Source: Flavobacterium silvaticum
GTDB taxonomy: Bacteria; Bacteroidota; Bacteroidia; Flavobacteriales; Flavobacteriaceae
DNA: 64,000 nt
Assembly: GCF_012911565.1 (NCBI RefSeq)
Contig: NZ_JAAMPU010000107.1
Coordinates: 248,001 to 312,000 of the forward strand
Direction: 5' to 3'
This document shows positions 26,376 to 34,541 of the stretch, piece by piece (positions within the stretch are counted from its first letter, which is position 1; each line of letters begins with the position of its first letter). Both the position numbers and the translations under genes were made by a program. The notes below the pieces were generated by a model that saw nothing but the letters and a program-made list of their open reading frames with translations, ran no database searches and was not told the DNA's origin.

Positions 26376-26767
26376 TTTAATTGAATCGGGATTTGATAAC
26401 TGCATCTTACGAGTCTCCCCTTTTGCATGGCCGGTTTCCATAGTGGGGATTTTTCCAAAACGCGGACGGCTTCTTTATCGAGTCTTGGATTTATGCCCTG
26501 AAGCACTTTAACATCTACTACTTTTCCGGTTTGGTCCACGACGAAAGACAGCAGGATTTTCCCTTTATCCTTTGTGCGTTTCTTGAAGTTGTCACCAATG
26601 TATTGGTACAACGCCTGTATGCCACCGGGAAATTCGGGCTTGAACTCAACACCTGTCAAAGAATCTGTATTTTCAGTCGCGTCATCGACATTCGTTTCCG
26701 AAGCCGGGGCTTGCTGTGCGTAAACAAACCCGGATAGCAAAAGGAACAGCAATGTAATTTTTCTCAT
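26372..26767 (-). CDS. Exported protein with TonB C-terminal domain
   Basis: The 131-residue protein has a signal peptide (about 1-18) and a TonB_C domain (about 45-131) with GKILLSFVVDQTGKVVDVKV and a final SYQIPIQLN strand. It lacks the N-terminal membrane anchor and proline-rich linker of true TonB, so it is probably a soluble periplasmic protein and not an energy transducer by itself. The ATG overlaps the stop of the EEP gene (ATGA), and its own stop overlaps the TTG of the DUF1697 gene. Confidence 0.82.
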   Translation of the reverse strand: MRKITLLFLLLSGFVYAQQAPASETNVDDATENTDSLTGVEFKPEFPGGIQALYQYIGDNFKKRTKDKGKILLSFVVDQTGKVVDVKVLQGINPRLDKEAVRVLEKSPLWKPAMQKGRLVRCSYQIPIQLN

Positions 26768-27600
26768 TTGATTTTTAGTTCTGCAAGGACAGGCAAATGG
26801 TCCGATGGATATCTACAATCGCGTGAATCGCTTAAAACCGCGTATTTTTCAACGTCGATGCCTTTTGATACAAATATATAATCTATAAGCATTTTTACGG
26901 GTTCGTTGAATTTGAAACCGTTGAAGGTTCCGCTTGGCCCGAATGGTTTTTCACGACTGAACGATCGCGTATCGATTAATTCAGAAACCATCGTTTTATA
27001 GGCTCCACTCGACATTTCACTGTTAAAATCGCCTGTTACAATGACGGGAAGCTTTGATGTGTTGACCGATTTCATTCTTTCAAGAATCAGTTTGACTCCG
27101 TTGCTCCTGGCTAGTTCACCTATATGATCCAAATGTGTATTGAAAACATAAAAGCGTTTTTGGGAAGTTTTATCTTCAAAAAGCCCATACGTGCAAATTC
27201 TTGGATAGGCGCCGTCCCAGCCCTTTGAAGGTTTATCGGGCGTTTCAGACAACCAGAATGTATTTTCTGAAACCAAACGGAATTTATCCGTATTGTAAAA
27301 AATCGCGCTGAATTCGCCCTCGGTTTTGGAATTGTCGCGGCTGATGCCAAACCAGGAATGGTGCGTCATAAGGCTGTCAAGGTAATGCAGCTGATGGTAT
27401 TTGCCTTCCTGCGTCCCCATGAAATCCGGATTGTTGTAATTGATCTGATCGGCTAAGAAATCACGGCGGAATTGCCAGTTGTTTTCGCCGTCGCCTCCAA
27501 AATCGACGCGGATATTATAGGTCATTACAGAAAGTTGCTGCGAAAAACAGGAAACAGCCAGAAGCAAAAAAGTAATGGAAGCCGGAATTTTTATCGTCAT
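26764..27600 (-). CDS. Exported endonuclease/exonuclease/phosphatase (EEP) family hydrolase
   Basis: The 278-residue protein has a signal peptide (about 1-20) and an EEP fold. The catalytic motifs are MTYNIRVD, GTQEGKYHQ (metal Glu), VTGDFNSE and the C-terminal PSDHLPV with the catalytic Asp-His. Exported Bacteroidetes members are thought to cleave phosphodiesters of nucleic acids or lipids; which of these cannot be told here. It begins 3 nt after the membrane protein gene, so it belongs to the same unit. Confidence 0.9.
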   Translation of the reverse strand: MTIKIPASITFLLLAVSCFSQQLSVMTYNIRVDFGGDGENNWQFRRDFLADQINYNNPDFMGTQEGKYHQLHYLDSLMTHHSWFGISRDNSKTEGEFSAIFYNTDKFRLVSENTFWLSETPDKPSKGWDGAYPRICTYGLFEDKTSQKRFYVFNTHLDHIGELARSNGVKLILERMKSVNTSKLPVIVTGDFNSEMSSGAYKTMVSELIDTRSFSREKPFGPSGTFNGFKFNEPVKMLIDYIFVSKGIDVEKYAVLSDSRDCRYPSDHLPVLAELKIK

Positions 27601-27603
27601 AAA

Positions 27604-28311
27604 TCAACTATTGAAATACGGGCTTTCCCAACTATTGCTGCTGAACCGTTTACCCAATATATAAAAGCTGTATAAAAACGCCGCGAAAAAAGATTTGAAC
27701 GCAAACAGGAATACGATGATTTTGGCCATTGGCACACGTCTGTCCAATTCTCCGGACGGGATGAGCATCGTAAAAACAATGCTGATTACAATACAGCTTA
27801 CAAGGAAGTTTCCAATGTTGCGGACTGGCCAGCAAAGCCACTTCCGCCAAACGGACAACTCTTTTCCCCACTGATGCACCAAATAGTAGTAGCCGTTTGA
27901 AACCGGCACGAACAACAACGGATCGTTTATATTTTTGAGTGCGAACGCTTTTGAAGGCGCGGCAATCTTAAAACCTGAAATTTCTGTTTGGTGCGTCCTT
28001 TCCAATTGCTGGATTTTGTTCAGGGCTTCTGCCGGAATTCCATCTTTAAAATAAGAACTGTTTAAAAAACGTAATCGGTGATCAATACAGATTTTGCGAA
28101 TCTGGTCCAGGTGAAAGATGCGCGTATGGTCAAGCTGTGTAATGTCGAACCTGTTCTCGGCAATTTCTTTCGAAACAACTAATCTTTGCTTTACAGCTTC
28201 ACGCTGATCCTCGTGTTCGCTAAGAATCCGCATTACCTGATCGATTGTTTTTTGGCCGGCAGCACGATGCATTTCATGGAGCAGGTCTACGGTAAATGGG
28301 TGGCGTTTCAT
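27604..28311 (-). CDS. Membrane protein of unknown function
   Basis: The 235-residue product is not recognised. The first 135 residues are charged and hydrophilic, with several His and acidic residues, and the segment FVPVSNGYYYLVHQWGKELS leads into two membrane spans at about 165-185 and 193-215. It looks like a cytoplasmic domain on a two-span hairpin. It heads the four-gene unit that continues with the EEP hydrolase 3 nt downstream. The role is unknown. Confidence 0.75.
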   Translation of the reverse strand: MKRHPFTVDLLHEMHRAAGQKTIDQVMRILSEHEDQREAVKQRLVVSKEIAENRFDITQLDHTRIFHLDQIRKICIDHRLRFLNSSYFKDGIPAEALNKIQQLERTHQTEISGFKIAAPSKAFALKNINDPLLFVPVSNGYYYLVHQWGKELSVWRKWLCWPVRNIGNFLVSCIVISIVFTMLIPSGELDRRVPMAKIIVFLFAFKSFFAAFLYSFYILGKRFSSNSWESPYFNS

Positions 28312-28410
28312 TTCTGTAGCAATTTCAGGATTCTAAATTTACTTCAATTTGATGAAAGGCAGAAACCACGCATTGTTAAAAAATCGTGGTTAAGTTGGCG
28401 ATGCTCCATT

Positions 28411-28472
28411 TTTTTTGTTTACAGATTCACTGTTTACAAAAATTCGTAAACACGAAACCTGTAAACAAAAAA
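28411..28472. repeat. Perfect inverted repeat with GTTTACA-type heptamers
   Basis: The outer arms TTTTTTGTTTACAG (28411-28424) and CTGTAAACAAAAAA (28459-28472) are perfect inverted repeats, and GTTTAC (28432-28437) with GTAAAC (28446-28451) forms an inner pair. Both arms can be read as 7-nt steps (GTTTACA, GATTCAC, TGTTTAC). It stands between two divergent operons (the 28311 unit and fabG). It may act as an operator or terminator, but resembles the other heptamer hairpins in this window. Confidence 0.65.
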
Positions 28473-28507
28473 TCCAACTCTTCGATGGGGAGTCACTATG
28501 ACTTCTG

Positions 28508-28515
28508 TATCTTTG
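28508..28515 (+). promoter_or_regulatory. Bacteroidetes -7 box deciding the fabG start
   Basis: TATCTTTG is an exact TAnnTTTG match 24 nt before the ATG at 28540. It lies after the in-frame ATG at 28498, so a transcript from here could only use the 28540 start. Confidence 0.6.
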
Positions 28516-28539
28516 AATCCGAATAAACCAAATTGCAAC

Positions 28540-29286
28540 ATGAAATTACTTGAAGGAAAAACCGTGATCATTACCGGAGCCAGCCGTGGCATTGGAAAAG
28601 GTATCGCAGAGGTCTTCGCAAAACACGGGGCAAACGTCGCCTTTACCTATAGTTCGTCCGTTGAATCGGCTATGGAACTGGAATCTGCCTTGAACAACCT
28701 TGGCATCCGGGCTAAAGGATATCAATCAGATGCCGCCCAATTCGACCAGGCCCAGAAATTCGTTGACGATGTGCTTGCGGAATTCGGTAGGATCGATGTC
28801 CTTATCAACAATGCCGGTATCACAAAAGATAATTTGCTGATGCGTATGAGCGAGGAAGATTTCGACAAAGTGATCGACGTGAACCTCAAATCTGTCTTCA
28901 ACATGACCAAGGCCGTCCAGAAGACGATGCTTAAAAACCGCGCCGGTTCCATCATCAACATGAGTTCGGTGGTAGGAGTGAAGGGCAACGCCGGACAAGC
29001 CAATTACGCAGCTTCAAAGGCTGGTGTAATCGGATTTACCAAATCGGTGGCGCTTGAATTGGGATCGAGAAATATCCGTTGCAACGCCATTGCTCCGGGC
29101 TTCATCGAAACCGAGATGACCGCCAAACTAAGTGAAGATGTCGTACAGGGATGGAGAGACAGCATTCCACTCAAACGCGGTGGAACTCCGGAAGATGTTG
29201 CCAACGCCTGTTTGTTCCTTGCTTCCGATCTTAGTGCCTACATGACCGGACAGGTTATGAATATAGATGGCGGAATGCTGACCTAA
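28540..29286 (+). CDS. fabG: 3-oxoacyl-[acyl-carrier-protein] reductase (FabG)
   Basis: The 248-residue short-chain dehydrogenase uses NADPH to reduce beta-ketoacyl-ACP in fatty acid synthesis. The cofactor motif GASRGIGKGIA, the NNAG motif in LINNAGITKDN, and the catalytic Ser, Tyr, Lys (S in INMSSVVG, YAASKAG) are all present, and the length is the family norm. The ATG at 28540 is chosen because MKLLEGKTVIITGASRG is the usual FabG start and a promoter box lies between it and the upstream ATG. A terminator follows. Confidence 0.95.
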   Translation: MKLLEGKTVIITGASRGIGKGIAEVFAKHGANVAFTYSSSVESAMELESALNNLGIRAKGYQSDAAQFDQAQKFVDDVLAEFGRIDVLINNAGITKDNLLMRMSEEDFDKVIDVNLKSVFNMTKAVQKTMLKNRAGSIINMSSVVGVKGNAGQANYAASKAGVIGFTKSVALELGSRNIRCNAIAPGFIETEMTAKLSEDVVQGWRDSIPLKRGGTPEDVANACLFLASDLSAYMTGQVMNIDGGMLT

Positions 29287-29305
29287 GAATCACACCTTTT
29301 TATAT

Positions 29306-29333
29306 AAAGCTGCCTTAACGGTGGCTTTTTTTA
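29306..29333 (+). terminator. Rho-independent terminator after fabG
   Basis: AAGCTGCC (29307-29314) pairs with GGTGGCTT (with one G-T pair) around a TTAAC-type loop and is followed by seven or more T. It lies about 20 nt after the fabG stop codon. Confidence 0.75.
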
Positions 29334-29345
29334 TGTCCTGCCTGC

Positions 29346-29353
29346 TATATTTG
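29346..29353 (+). promoter_or_regulatory. Bacteroidetes -7 box upstream of the VWA-like membrane protein
   Basis: TATATTTG is an exact TAnnTTTG match 24 nt before the ATG at 29378, directly after the fabG terminator. A T-rich tract stands where the -33 element should be. Confidence 0.55.
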
Positions 29354-29377
29354 CACTTATTAATTTTTAACTGACCG

Positions 29378-31405
29378 ATGACGGCAACCACTAGTGTCCT
29401 GATTATCCTTTCTGTTCTTGTTGCCGCCGGTATTGCGTACTATCAGTATATATTCCGATCGATCCAGGGAAAACGGCTTTCGTATTTGCTTGCAGGCCTG
29501 CGTTTCATTGCCATTTTCGGATTATTGCTATTGCTCATAAATCCGCGGATACTCAAGACATGGTACGAAGCTGAGAAGACACCCTTGCCTGTCGTCATTG
29601 ACAATTCAGCATCGATAATTCATCTTAAAGCAGATGCACGGGCCAAGCAGGTTTTTGAAAGGATAACGTCCGATTCAAGGTTGAAACAAAAATATGATGT
29701 CCAGGCGTATCGGTTCGATTCAGAAATGGAAGCATCTGAAACCCCGGATTTCAAAGGAAGCCAGACGAGTATCGAAGCAGTGGCCAAAAACCTGTCTGCC
29801 ATTTATCGCAATAAAAAATTCCCGACCGTTCTTATTTCTGACGGAAACCAGACGCGTGGAAACGATTACGTCTACCGGTTTGAAAATGGAAATCCGGTTT
29901 TTCCGGTTGTTTTGGGTGATACCGTAAAACAGACCGACATTCGTATTTCTCAGGTCAACGTCAACAAATATGCGTTCCTTAAAAACAAATTCCCTGTTGA
30001 AGCTTTTGTCCAGTATTCAGGTACAAAACCGGTCGAGACCAAATTCGAGATCCGCAACGGGCAAACGGTAATCGCTTCCCAAAACATTTCGTTTTCCGCC
30101 GACAAAAAATCGGCAGTCCTAAATTTATTATTGCCTGCGGAAAAAGCCGGGCTGCAATTGTATAAAGCCACTGTAAATGCAGTTTCCGGAGAAAAAAACA
30201 CGTACAACAACACCAAGAATTTTGCAGTCGAGGTCATGGACCAACGCAGTGAAATCGCTATCGTATCGGCTATAAACCATCCGGATATCGGGGCGCTCAA
30301 ACGTTCGATTGAAACCAATTCCCAACGACGCGTCACCTTACTTTCGCCGACGGATCAACAGGATTGGAGCAAATTCAATGTCCTTATAGTCTATCAACCG
30401 ACTGCCGCATTCGGACCTTTGATGGATCGGCTTGAAAATTCCCAGTCGAGTTGCATGATCATTACCGGTGTCCGGACCGATTTCAACTTCCTCAACACAA
30501 AACAGAAGCTGCTTGCTTTTCGCATGAGCAGCCAATCTGAAAACTATCTTCCGGTACCGAACGACCAATTCAGTTTGTTTGAGCCCGAAGAATTGCCTTT
30601 TGTTGAATTTCCTCCGCTCGACAACGCATTCGGGACCATCAAAGCATCAGGGAATGTAAACGAATTGCTCGGATCAAGCATCCGGAATGTAAAAACCGGT
30701 TCACCGTTACTGGGATTTGCCGAAGAAAAGGGCAGGAGATGGGGCTTTTTATTGGGAGAAGGAATCTGGAAATGGAGGTTGCAGTCGTATGTCACGCTCC
30801 GGTCGTTTGAACAATTCGACCGGTTCATGGATAAATCGATCCAATATCTGTCCACGAACAACAGCCGGAAATCGCTTATCGTAAACCATGAAAGCTTTTA
30901 CAACATGGGCGATCCGGTGGAAATCACGGCCCAATATTTCAACAAGAATTACGAATTCGATGAAAAGGCGCGTATCAATGTGACGCTGACACACAGGAAA
31001 ACCAAAAAATCGCGTTCGTTCGACATGCTCAAATCGGGCAATTCCTTCAAAGTGAATCTCGACGGACTCGAAGCCGGCGCGTATGATTTCAAAGTCCGCG
31101 AACTCAATTCCAATGCTTCGTATTCCGGATATTTTGAATTGCTTGATTTTGAGATCGAGAAACAATTCGTCAATCCCGACCTCGAAAAACTGAACCAGCT
31201 CGCTTCCGTAACCGATGGAAAAACCTATCTGCCGGATCAGGCCGATGCATTGATTGACTTTCTTCTCAAAGACGAAACGTATAAAACCGTGGAAAAAGCA
31301 ATCAGTCGACGTGTGCCGCTTATCGACAGCATCTGGTTGTTGCTTTTGATCGCAGCTTCATTGGCCGCGGAATGGTTTATCAGGAAATACAACGGAATGC
31401 TTTGA
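29378..31405 (+). CDS. Large VWA-like membrane protein of unknown function
   Basis: The 675-residue protein has two membrane spans near the N-terminus (about 5-25 and 40-60), a large soluble part and a last span at about 652-668. The segment LPVVIDNSASI (about 72-82) has the D-x-S-x-S pattern of a MIDAS metal site, and TVLISDGNQTRG fits the later VWA strand, so the first soluble domain is probably von Willebrand A-like. The rest contains Ig-like or beta-rich segments and is similar in layout to Bacteroidetes proteins of the BatA-like/glutamine amidotransferase-like membrane families. Most of it should lie in the periplasm. Function is unknown. Confidence 0.78.
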   Translation: MTATTSVLIILSVLVAAGIAYYQYIFRSIQGKRLSYLLAGLRFIAIFGLLLLLINPRILKTWYEAEKTPLPVVIDNSASIIHLKADARAKQVFERITSDSRLKQKYDVQAYRFDSEMEASETPDFKGSQTSIEAVAKNLSAIYRNKKFPTVLISDGNQTRGNDYVYRFENGNPVFPVVLGDTVKQTDIRISQVNVNKYAFLKNKFPVEAFVQYSGTKPVETKFEIRNGQTVIASQNISFSADKKSAVLNLLLPAEKAGLQLYKATVNAVSGEKNTYNNTKNFAVEVMDQRSEIAIVSAINHPDIGALKRSIETNSQRRVTLLSPTDQQDWSKFNVLIVYQPTAAFGPLMDRLENSQSSCMIITGVRTDFNFLNTKQKLLAFRMSSQSENYLPVPNDQFSLFEPEELPFVEFPPLDNAFGTIKASGNVNELLGSSIRNVKTGSPLLGFAEEKGRRWGFLLGEGIWKWRLQSYVTLRSFEQFDRFMDKSIQYLSTNNSRKSLIVNHESFYNMGDPVEITAQYFNKNYEFDEKARINVTLTHRKTKKSRSFDMLKSGNSFKVNLDGLEAGAYDFKVRELNSNASYSGYFELLDFEIEKQFVNPDLEKLNQLASVTDGKTYLPDQADALIDFLLKDETYKTVEKAISRRVPLIDSIWLLLLIAASLAAEWFIRKYNGML

Positions 31406-31601
31406 TTTCTGATTGCCATGCCGATTTATATTTTTTTGTAGGTATTTACTACATTTTATTCTTTTGACATCTGACCCCGATTTTTATCTGAGTTAAGAAG
31501 CCGTTACTTTTTTGGCAGCAAATTCAGATTTTCTTCAAAATTGACCGATAATATTGTTAACATATTTAAAATACAACGCAAAAGCCGATGTTGTATTACT
31601 G

Positions 31602-31609
31602 TAAATTTG
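31602..31609 (+). promoter_or_regulatory. Bacteroidetes -7 box deciding the thioredoxin start
   Basis: TAAATTTG is an exact TAnnTTTG match 17 nt before the ATG at 31627 and lies inside the longer open frame beginning at 31588, so the later start is favoured. Confidence 0.55.
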
Positions 31610-31626
31610 CGGTTAAATTATCGGTT

Positions 31627-32052
31627 ATGAAACTTGGTTTGATCAGCACCTTCATTCTTTTTTCGGGTCTCGTCAATGGACAGCAATGGCATACGGATTT
31701 AGCTGAGGCTACCCAGGAAGCATCGGCTGCCAATAAAAACATATTGGTTTTCTTTTCGGTTGCAGATGCTTGCGATGCGTGCCGGCGATTGGACAATATT
31801 GTTTTCAAATCGGAAGAATTCCAACAATATGCGAATCAAAACCTGATCCTGGTAAAGATGGATTTCCAGGCACCGACCGATGCAGCTACAAAAGCAAAAA
31901 ACCTCATGATTGTCGAAAAATACAACAAAGACGGATTTTTCCCTTGGGTCGTGGTCATCGATAAGAACGGTAAGGTTTTGGGCAAGGCGGATATGTATGA
32001 CAACCAATCGCCACAGGAATATCTGCGGAAAATCAAAAACATAAACAACTAG
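31627..32052 (+). CDS. Exported thioredoxin-family protein
   Basis: The 141-residue protein has a signal peptide (about 1-19) and a thioredoxin fold with the active site CDAC, in the segment DACDACRRLDN, followed by the cis-Pro-type region GFFPWVVVIDKNGKVLG. It resembles the DUF255-like/thioredoxin_7 oxidoreductases that act in the periplasm. The stop codon TAG is directly followed by the ATG of the next gene (TAGATG), so it is co-translated with a phosphotransferase-like membrane enzyme. The longer frame from 31588 is not used because it contains a promoter box. Confidence 0.85.
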   Translation: MKLGLISTFILFSGLVNGQQWHTDLAEATQEASAANKNILVFFSVADACDACRRLDNIVFKSEEFQQYANQNLILVKMDFQAPTDAATKAKNLMIVEKYNKDGFFPWVVVIDKNGKVLGKADMYDNQSPQEYLRKIKNINN

Positions 32053-33987
32053 ATGCAAAAACTGGGTTTCCTCAAGCCGGCATTCAATTTCCTCTGGATT
32101 TCTTTATTGATCAGTTCCGTAAGCCGGTTGATACTTTTATTGTTTTTCTATGGACGTGTTTCACAGACACCGGATTTCCTGCTTGTTTTTCCGTTAGGGC
32201 TTCGGACCGATCTGATCCTGAATTGTTACATTATATTGCTTCCGACGTTGCTGCTGCTTTTCGTCCCTTCAAAAGCCCTGTTTAAATTGCAGCGATTTTT
32301 CAATAGCTATTTCATACTGTTCCTGAGCCTGATTTTTTTCATGGAACTCGCGAGCCTCGACTTTATAAAGCAGTACGACACACGGCCGAACCGCATTTTC
32401 CTCGATTACCTCATTTATCCCAAAGAAGTTTTCGGGACACTTTTCAAAAGTTACCTGCCCTCACTCATCTTATCGGTTCTACTCATGACGGCGTTTGTCT
32501 GGACTTTGGTCAAATTCAGGCAGCTATTGTTCGGGGTTCGGGAAGCTCGTTACAAATACAAACTCATCTGGTTTCCGCTGGTTATTTTCCTCATTGTCTT
32601 TGGGGCGCGCGGAAGCCTTACTTCAAAACGGCCGATTAATGGAAGTAATGCGGTGTTTTCTACAGACCAGCTTACGAATTGTCTCGGATTGAATTCGTTC
32701 TACACCGTTGCTTTTGCAGCCTATTCGATAAAAAATGAAGGACATGCGGACAAGATGTATGGTAAACTGGAACCTGCCGATGCCATTGCACGGGTCAAAA
32801 AATATATGAATGTTCCGGGTTCGGATTTTACATCGGACAGTATCCCGACTTTACATAAACAGCTTGCGGAAACACAACAACCATTGAATTTGGTCATCAT
32901 ACTTGAAGAAAGCCTTGGAGCAGAATATGTGGGTTGTCTTGGCGGATTGCCGCTGACACCGGAGCTGGACAAATTAAGCAATGAAGGCGTTTTGTTTACC
33001 AATATCTATGCTACGGGAACACGATCCGTTCGCGGTATTGAAGCCGTCGTGACTGGTTTTTTGCCTTCGCCGGCCGAAAGTGTGGTGAAATTAAGTGGAT
33101 CGCAAACCAACTTTTTTACGGTTGCTGAATTGCTAAGACAATTTGGTTACGATACGAGTTTCATTTACGGCGGCATGTCCAATTTTGACAATATGGGTTC
33201 GTTTTTCAACGGAAATGGCTTTGACAGGATCATTGACGAAGATGATTTCGATGCGAAGAAAAGCGCTTTTCACGGAACCTGGGGCTGGTCAGATGAAGAC
33301 GTATTGTTAAAGGCAAACGATTATTTCAAATCTGTCAAAGGAAAACCATTTGTTTCCCTTGTCTTTTCATCAAGCAACCACGAGCCGTTTGAATTCCCGG
33401 ATAATCGGATAAAGTTGTATGACCAAAAGAAAAATACGGTCAACAACGCCATGAAGTACGCCGATTATTCCATCGGGAAATTTTTTGAAGCGGCTAAAAA
33501 AGAAGCGTATTATAAGAACACTGTTTTTCTGGTCATCGCCGATCATAACACACGGACTTTTGGAAAGAACCTGGTTCCGATAAAGAAATTCCACATTCCG
33601 GCCTTGCTCATTGGACCAGGTTTGGAAAAAGGAGGGAAGTATAACAAGCTTTGCAGCCAGATCGATATTTTGCCCACGACGCTTTACAAATTAGGCGTCA
33701 ATGTAGAAACACCCATGGCGGGACGCAATTTGTTTACGCTTCCCGAAACCACTCCGGGCCGTTCCATCATGCAATTCAATGACATCAATGCATTCCGGGT
33801 TGAGGACAAAGTTTTGATCATGCAGCCTTTCCTGAAACCGCAGCAGTTCAGCCTTAAAAGCGATACCATCATGACACTGATGCCGCTTGACGAGGAATTC
33901 GCCAAAGACGCTCTGGGCCATGTTTCGGCCGCAGGTTATCTGTACAAAAACAATTTATACAGGTTGCGGAATCTGAGAAAAAAATAA
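32053..33987 (+). CDS. LTA synthase family (sulfatase-fold) membrane protein
   Basis: The 644-residue protein has five membrane spans in the first 200 residues and then an alkaline-phosphatase/sulfatase-type domain (about 275-600). Motifs seen are VIILEESLGAEYVG (first metal Glu), ATGTRSVRGIEAV with the putative catalytic Thr, and VFLVIADHNTRTF with the Asp-His metal pair. In Gram-negative bacteria such enzymes transfer phosphoglycerol or phosphoethanolamine to sugars or lipids of the envelope. The active domain should face the periplasm. The tight coupling with the thioredoxin gene suggests its Cys residues may need reduction. Confidence 0.88.
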   Translation: MQKLGFLKPAFNFLWISLLISSVSRLILLLFFYGRVSQTPDFLLVFPLGLRTDLILNCYIILLPTLLLLFVPSKALFKLQRFFNSYFILFLSLIFFMELASLDFIKQYDTRPNRIFLDYLIYPKEVFGTLFKSYLPSLILSVLLMTAFVWTLVKFRQLLFGVREARYKYKLIWFPLVIFLIVFGARGSLTSKRPINGSNAVFSTDQLTNCLGLNSFYTVAFAAYSIKNEGHADKMYGKLEPADAIARVKKYMNVPGSDFTSDSIPTLHKQLAETQQPLNLVIILEESLGAEYVGCLGGLPLTPELDKLSNEGVLFTNIYATGTRSVRGIEAVVTGFLPSPAESVVKLSGSQTNFFTVAELLRQFGYDTSFIYGGMSNFDNMGSFFNGNGFDRIIDEDDFDAKKSAFHGTWGWSDEDVLLKANDYFKSVKGKPFVSLVFSSSNHEPFEFPDNRIKLYDQKKNTVNNAMKYADYSIGKFFEAAKKEAYYKNTVFLVIADHNTRTFGKNLVPIKKFHIPALLIGPGLEKGGKYNKLCSQIDILPTTLYKLGVNVETPMAGRNLFTLPETTPGRSIMQFNDINAFRVEDKVLIMQPFLKPQQFSLKSDTIMTLMPLDEEFAKDALGHVSAAGYLYKNNLYRLRNLRKK

Positions 33988-34016
33988 TCCGGTCATAATT
34001 GTAGCCTTGTAAAAAA

Positions 34017-34047
34017 AACTCTTGCTACTTATATAATAGCAAGAGTT
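34017..34047 (-). terminator. Terminator shared by convergent genes at 34.0 kb
   Basis: A perfect 11-bp stem (AACTCTTGCTA with TAGCAAGAGTT) and a 9-nt loop. On the minus strand it is followed by a run of T (complement of the A-run at 34010-34018), so it terminates the gene ending at 34073; it can also stop transcripts from the plus-strand sulfatase gene. Confidence 0.85.
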
Positions 34048-34072
34048 ATAAAATTGAAGGCATACTGCCGAT

Positions 34073-34474
34073 TTACGCCGATGCCTGCTCAAAAAGCAAC
34101 ACCTGGTCTTTCAATCGTTCGATGACCATATTCATCATACGCTTGTTCAAACGCGAGGAATTCTTGATGTATTCTGCGTATTCGTCTACAGTAAACAAGC
34201 CAATCACCATCCCTTTGAGTGAATTCCGGAACTTGATGTCCTTTTGGATGGAATTCTCTATGTATTGAAGTTTCTTTTCGGTAGCATAGGAATTGAAGTC
34301 ATTTTTGTACTTGCTGACATAATTTCGAAACACATCAAGCAACAAATCATTCTGTAATTTAAGTATCGGCCTCAGGATCTGGTTCTGGAAAGCTTCTTCC
34401 GAAGTGGAAAGATTCGATACGGTTCCAATGGCATCGCCACGGAAATCATGGATAAACAGGTCGCGCGCACTCAT
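34073..34474 (-). CDS. Conserved hypothetical protein, all-helical
   Basis: The 133-residue product is not recognised with confidence. It is predicted to be mostly alpha-helical and soluble, with segments such as EEAFQNQILRPILKLQND and FRNSLKGMVIGLFTVDEY. From memory similar small flavobacterial proteins exist, at times labelled glyoxalase in databases, but no glyoxalase metal motif can be seen here. It lies downstream of ompA, with the ompA terminator beyond it in 5' direction, and has its own terminator. Confidence 0.7.
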   Translation of the reverse strand: MSARDLFIHDFRGDAIGTVSNLSTSEEAFQNQILRPILKLQNDLLLDVFRNYVSKYKNDFNSYATEKKLQYIENSIQKDIKFRNSLKGMVIGLFTVDEYAEYIKNSSRLNKRMMNMVIERLKDQVLLFEQASA

Positions 34475-34491
34475 CGTTTTCTTTTAAAGTT

Positions 34492-34520
34492 AAAAAAAAA
34501 GCCGCTGTAAAAACAGCGGC
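34492..34520 (-). terminator. Terminator after the OmpA gene
   Basis: GCCGCTGT (34501-34508) pairs perfectly with ACAGCGGC (34513-34520) around an AAAA loop. The A-run at 34492-34500 gives a U-tract on the minus strand. It ends 21 nt from the ompA stop codon and separates it from the small helical gene. Confidence 0.88.
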
Positions 34521-34541
34521 TTTTCTATACTTGTTAACCGA

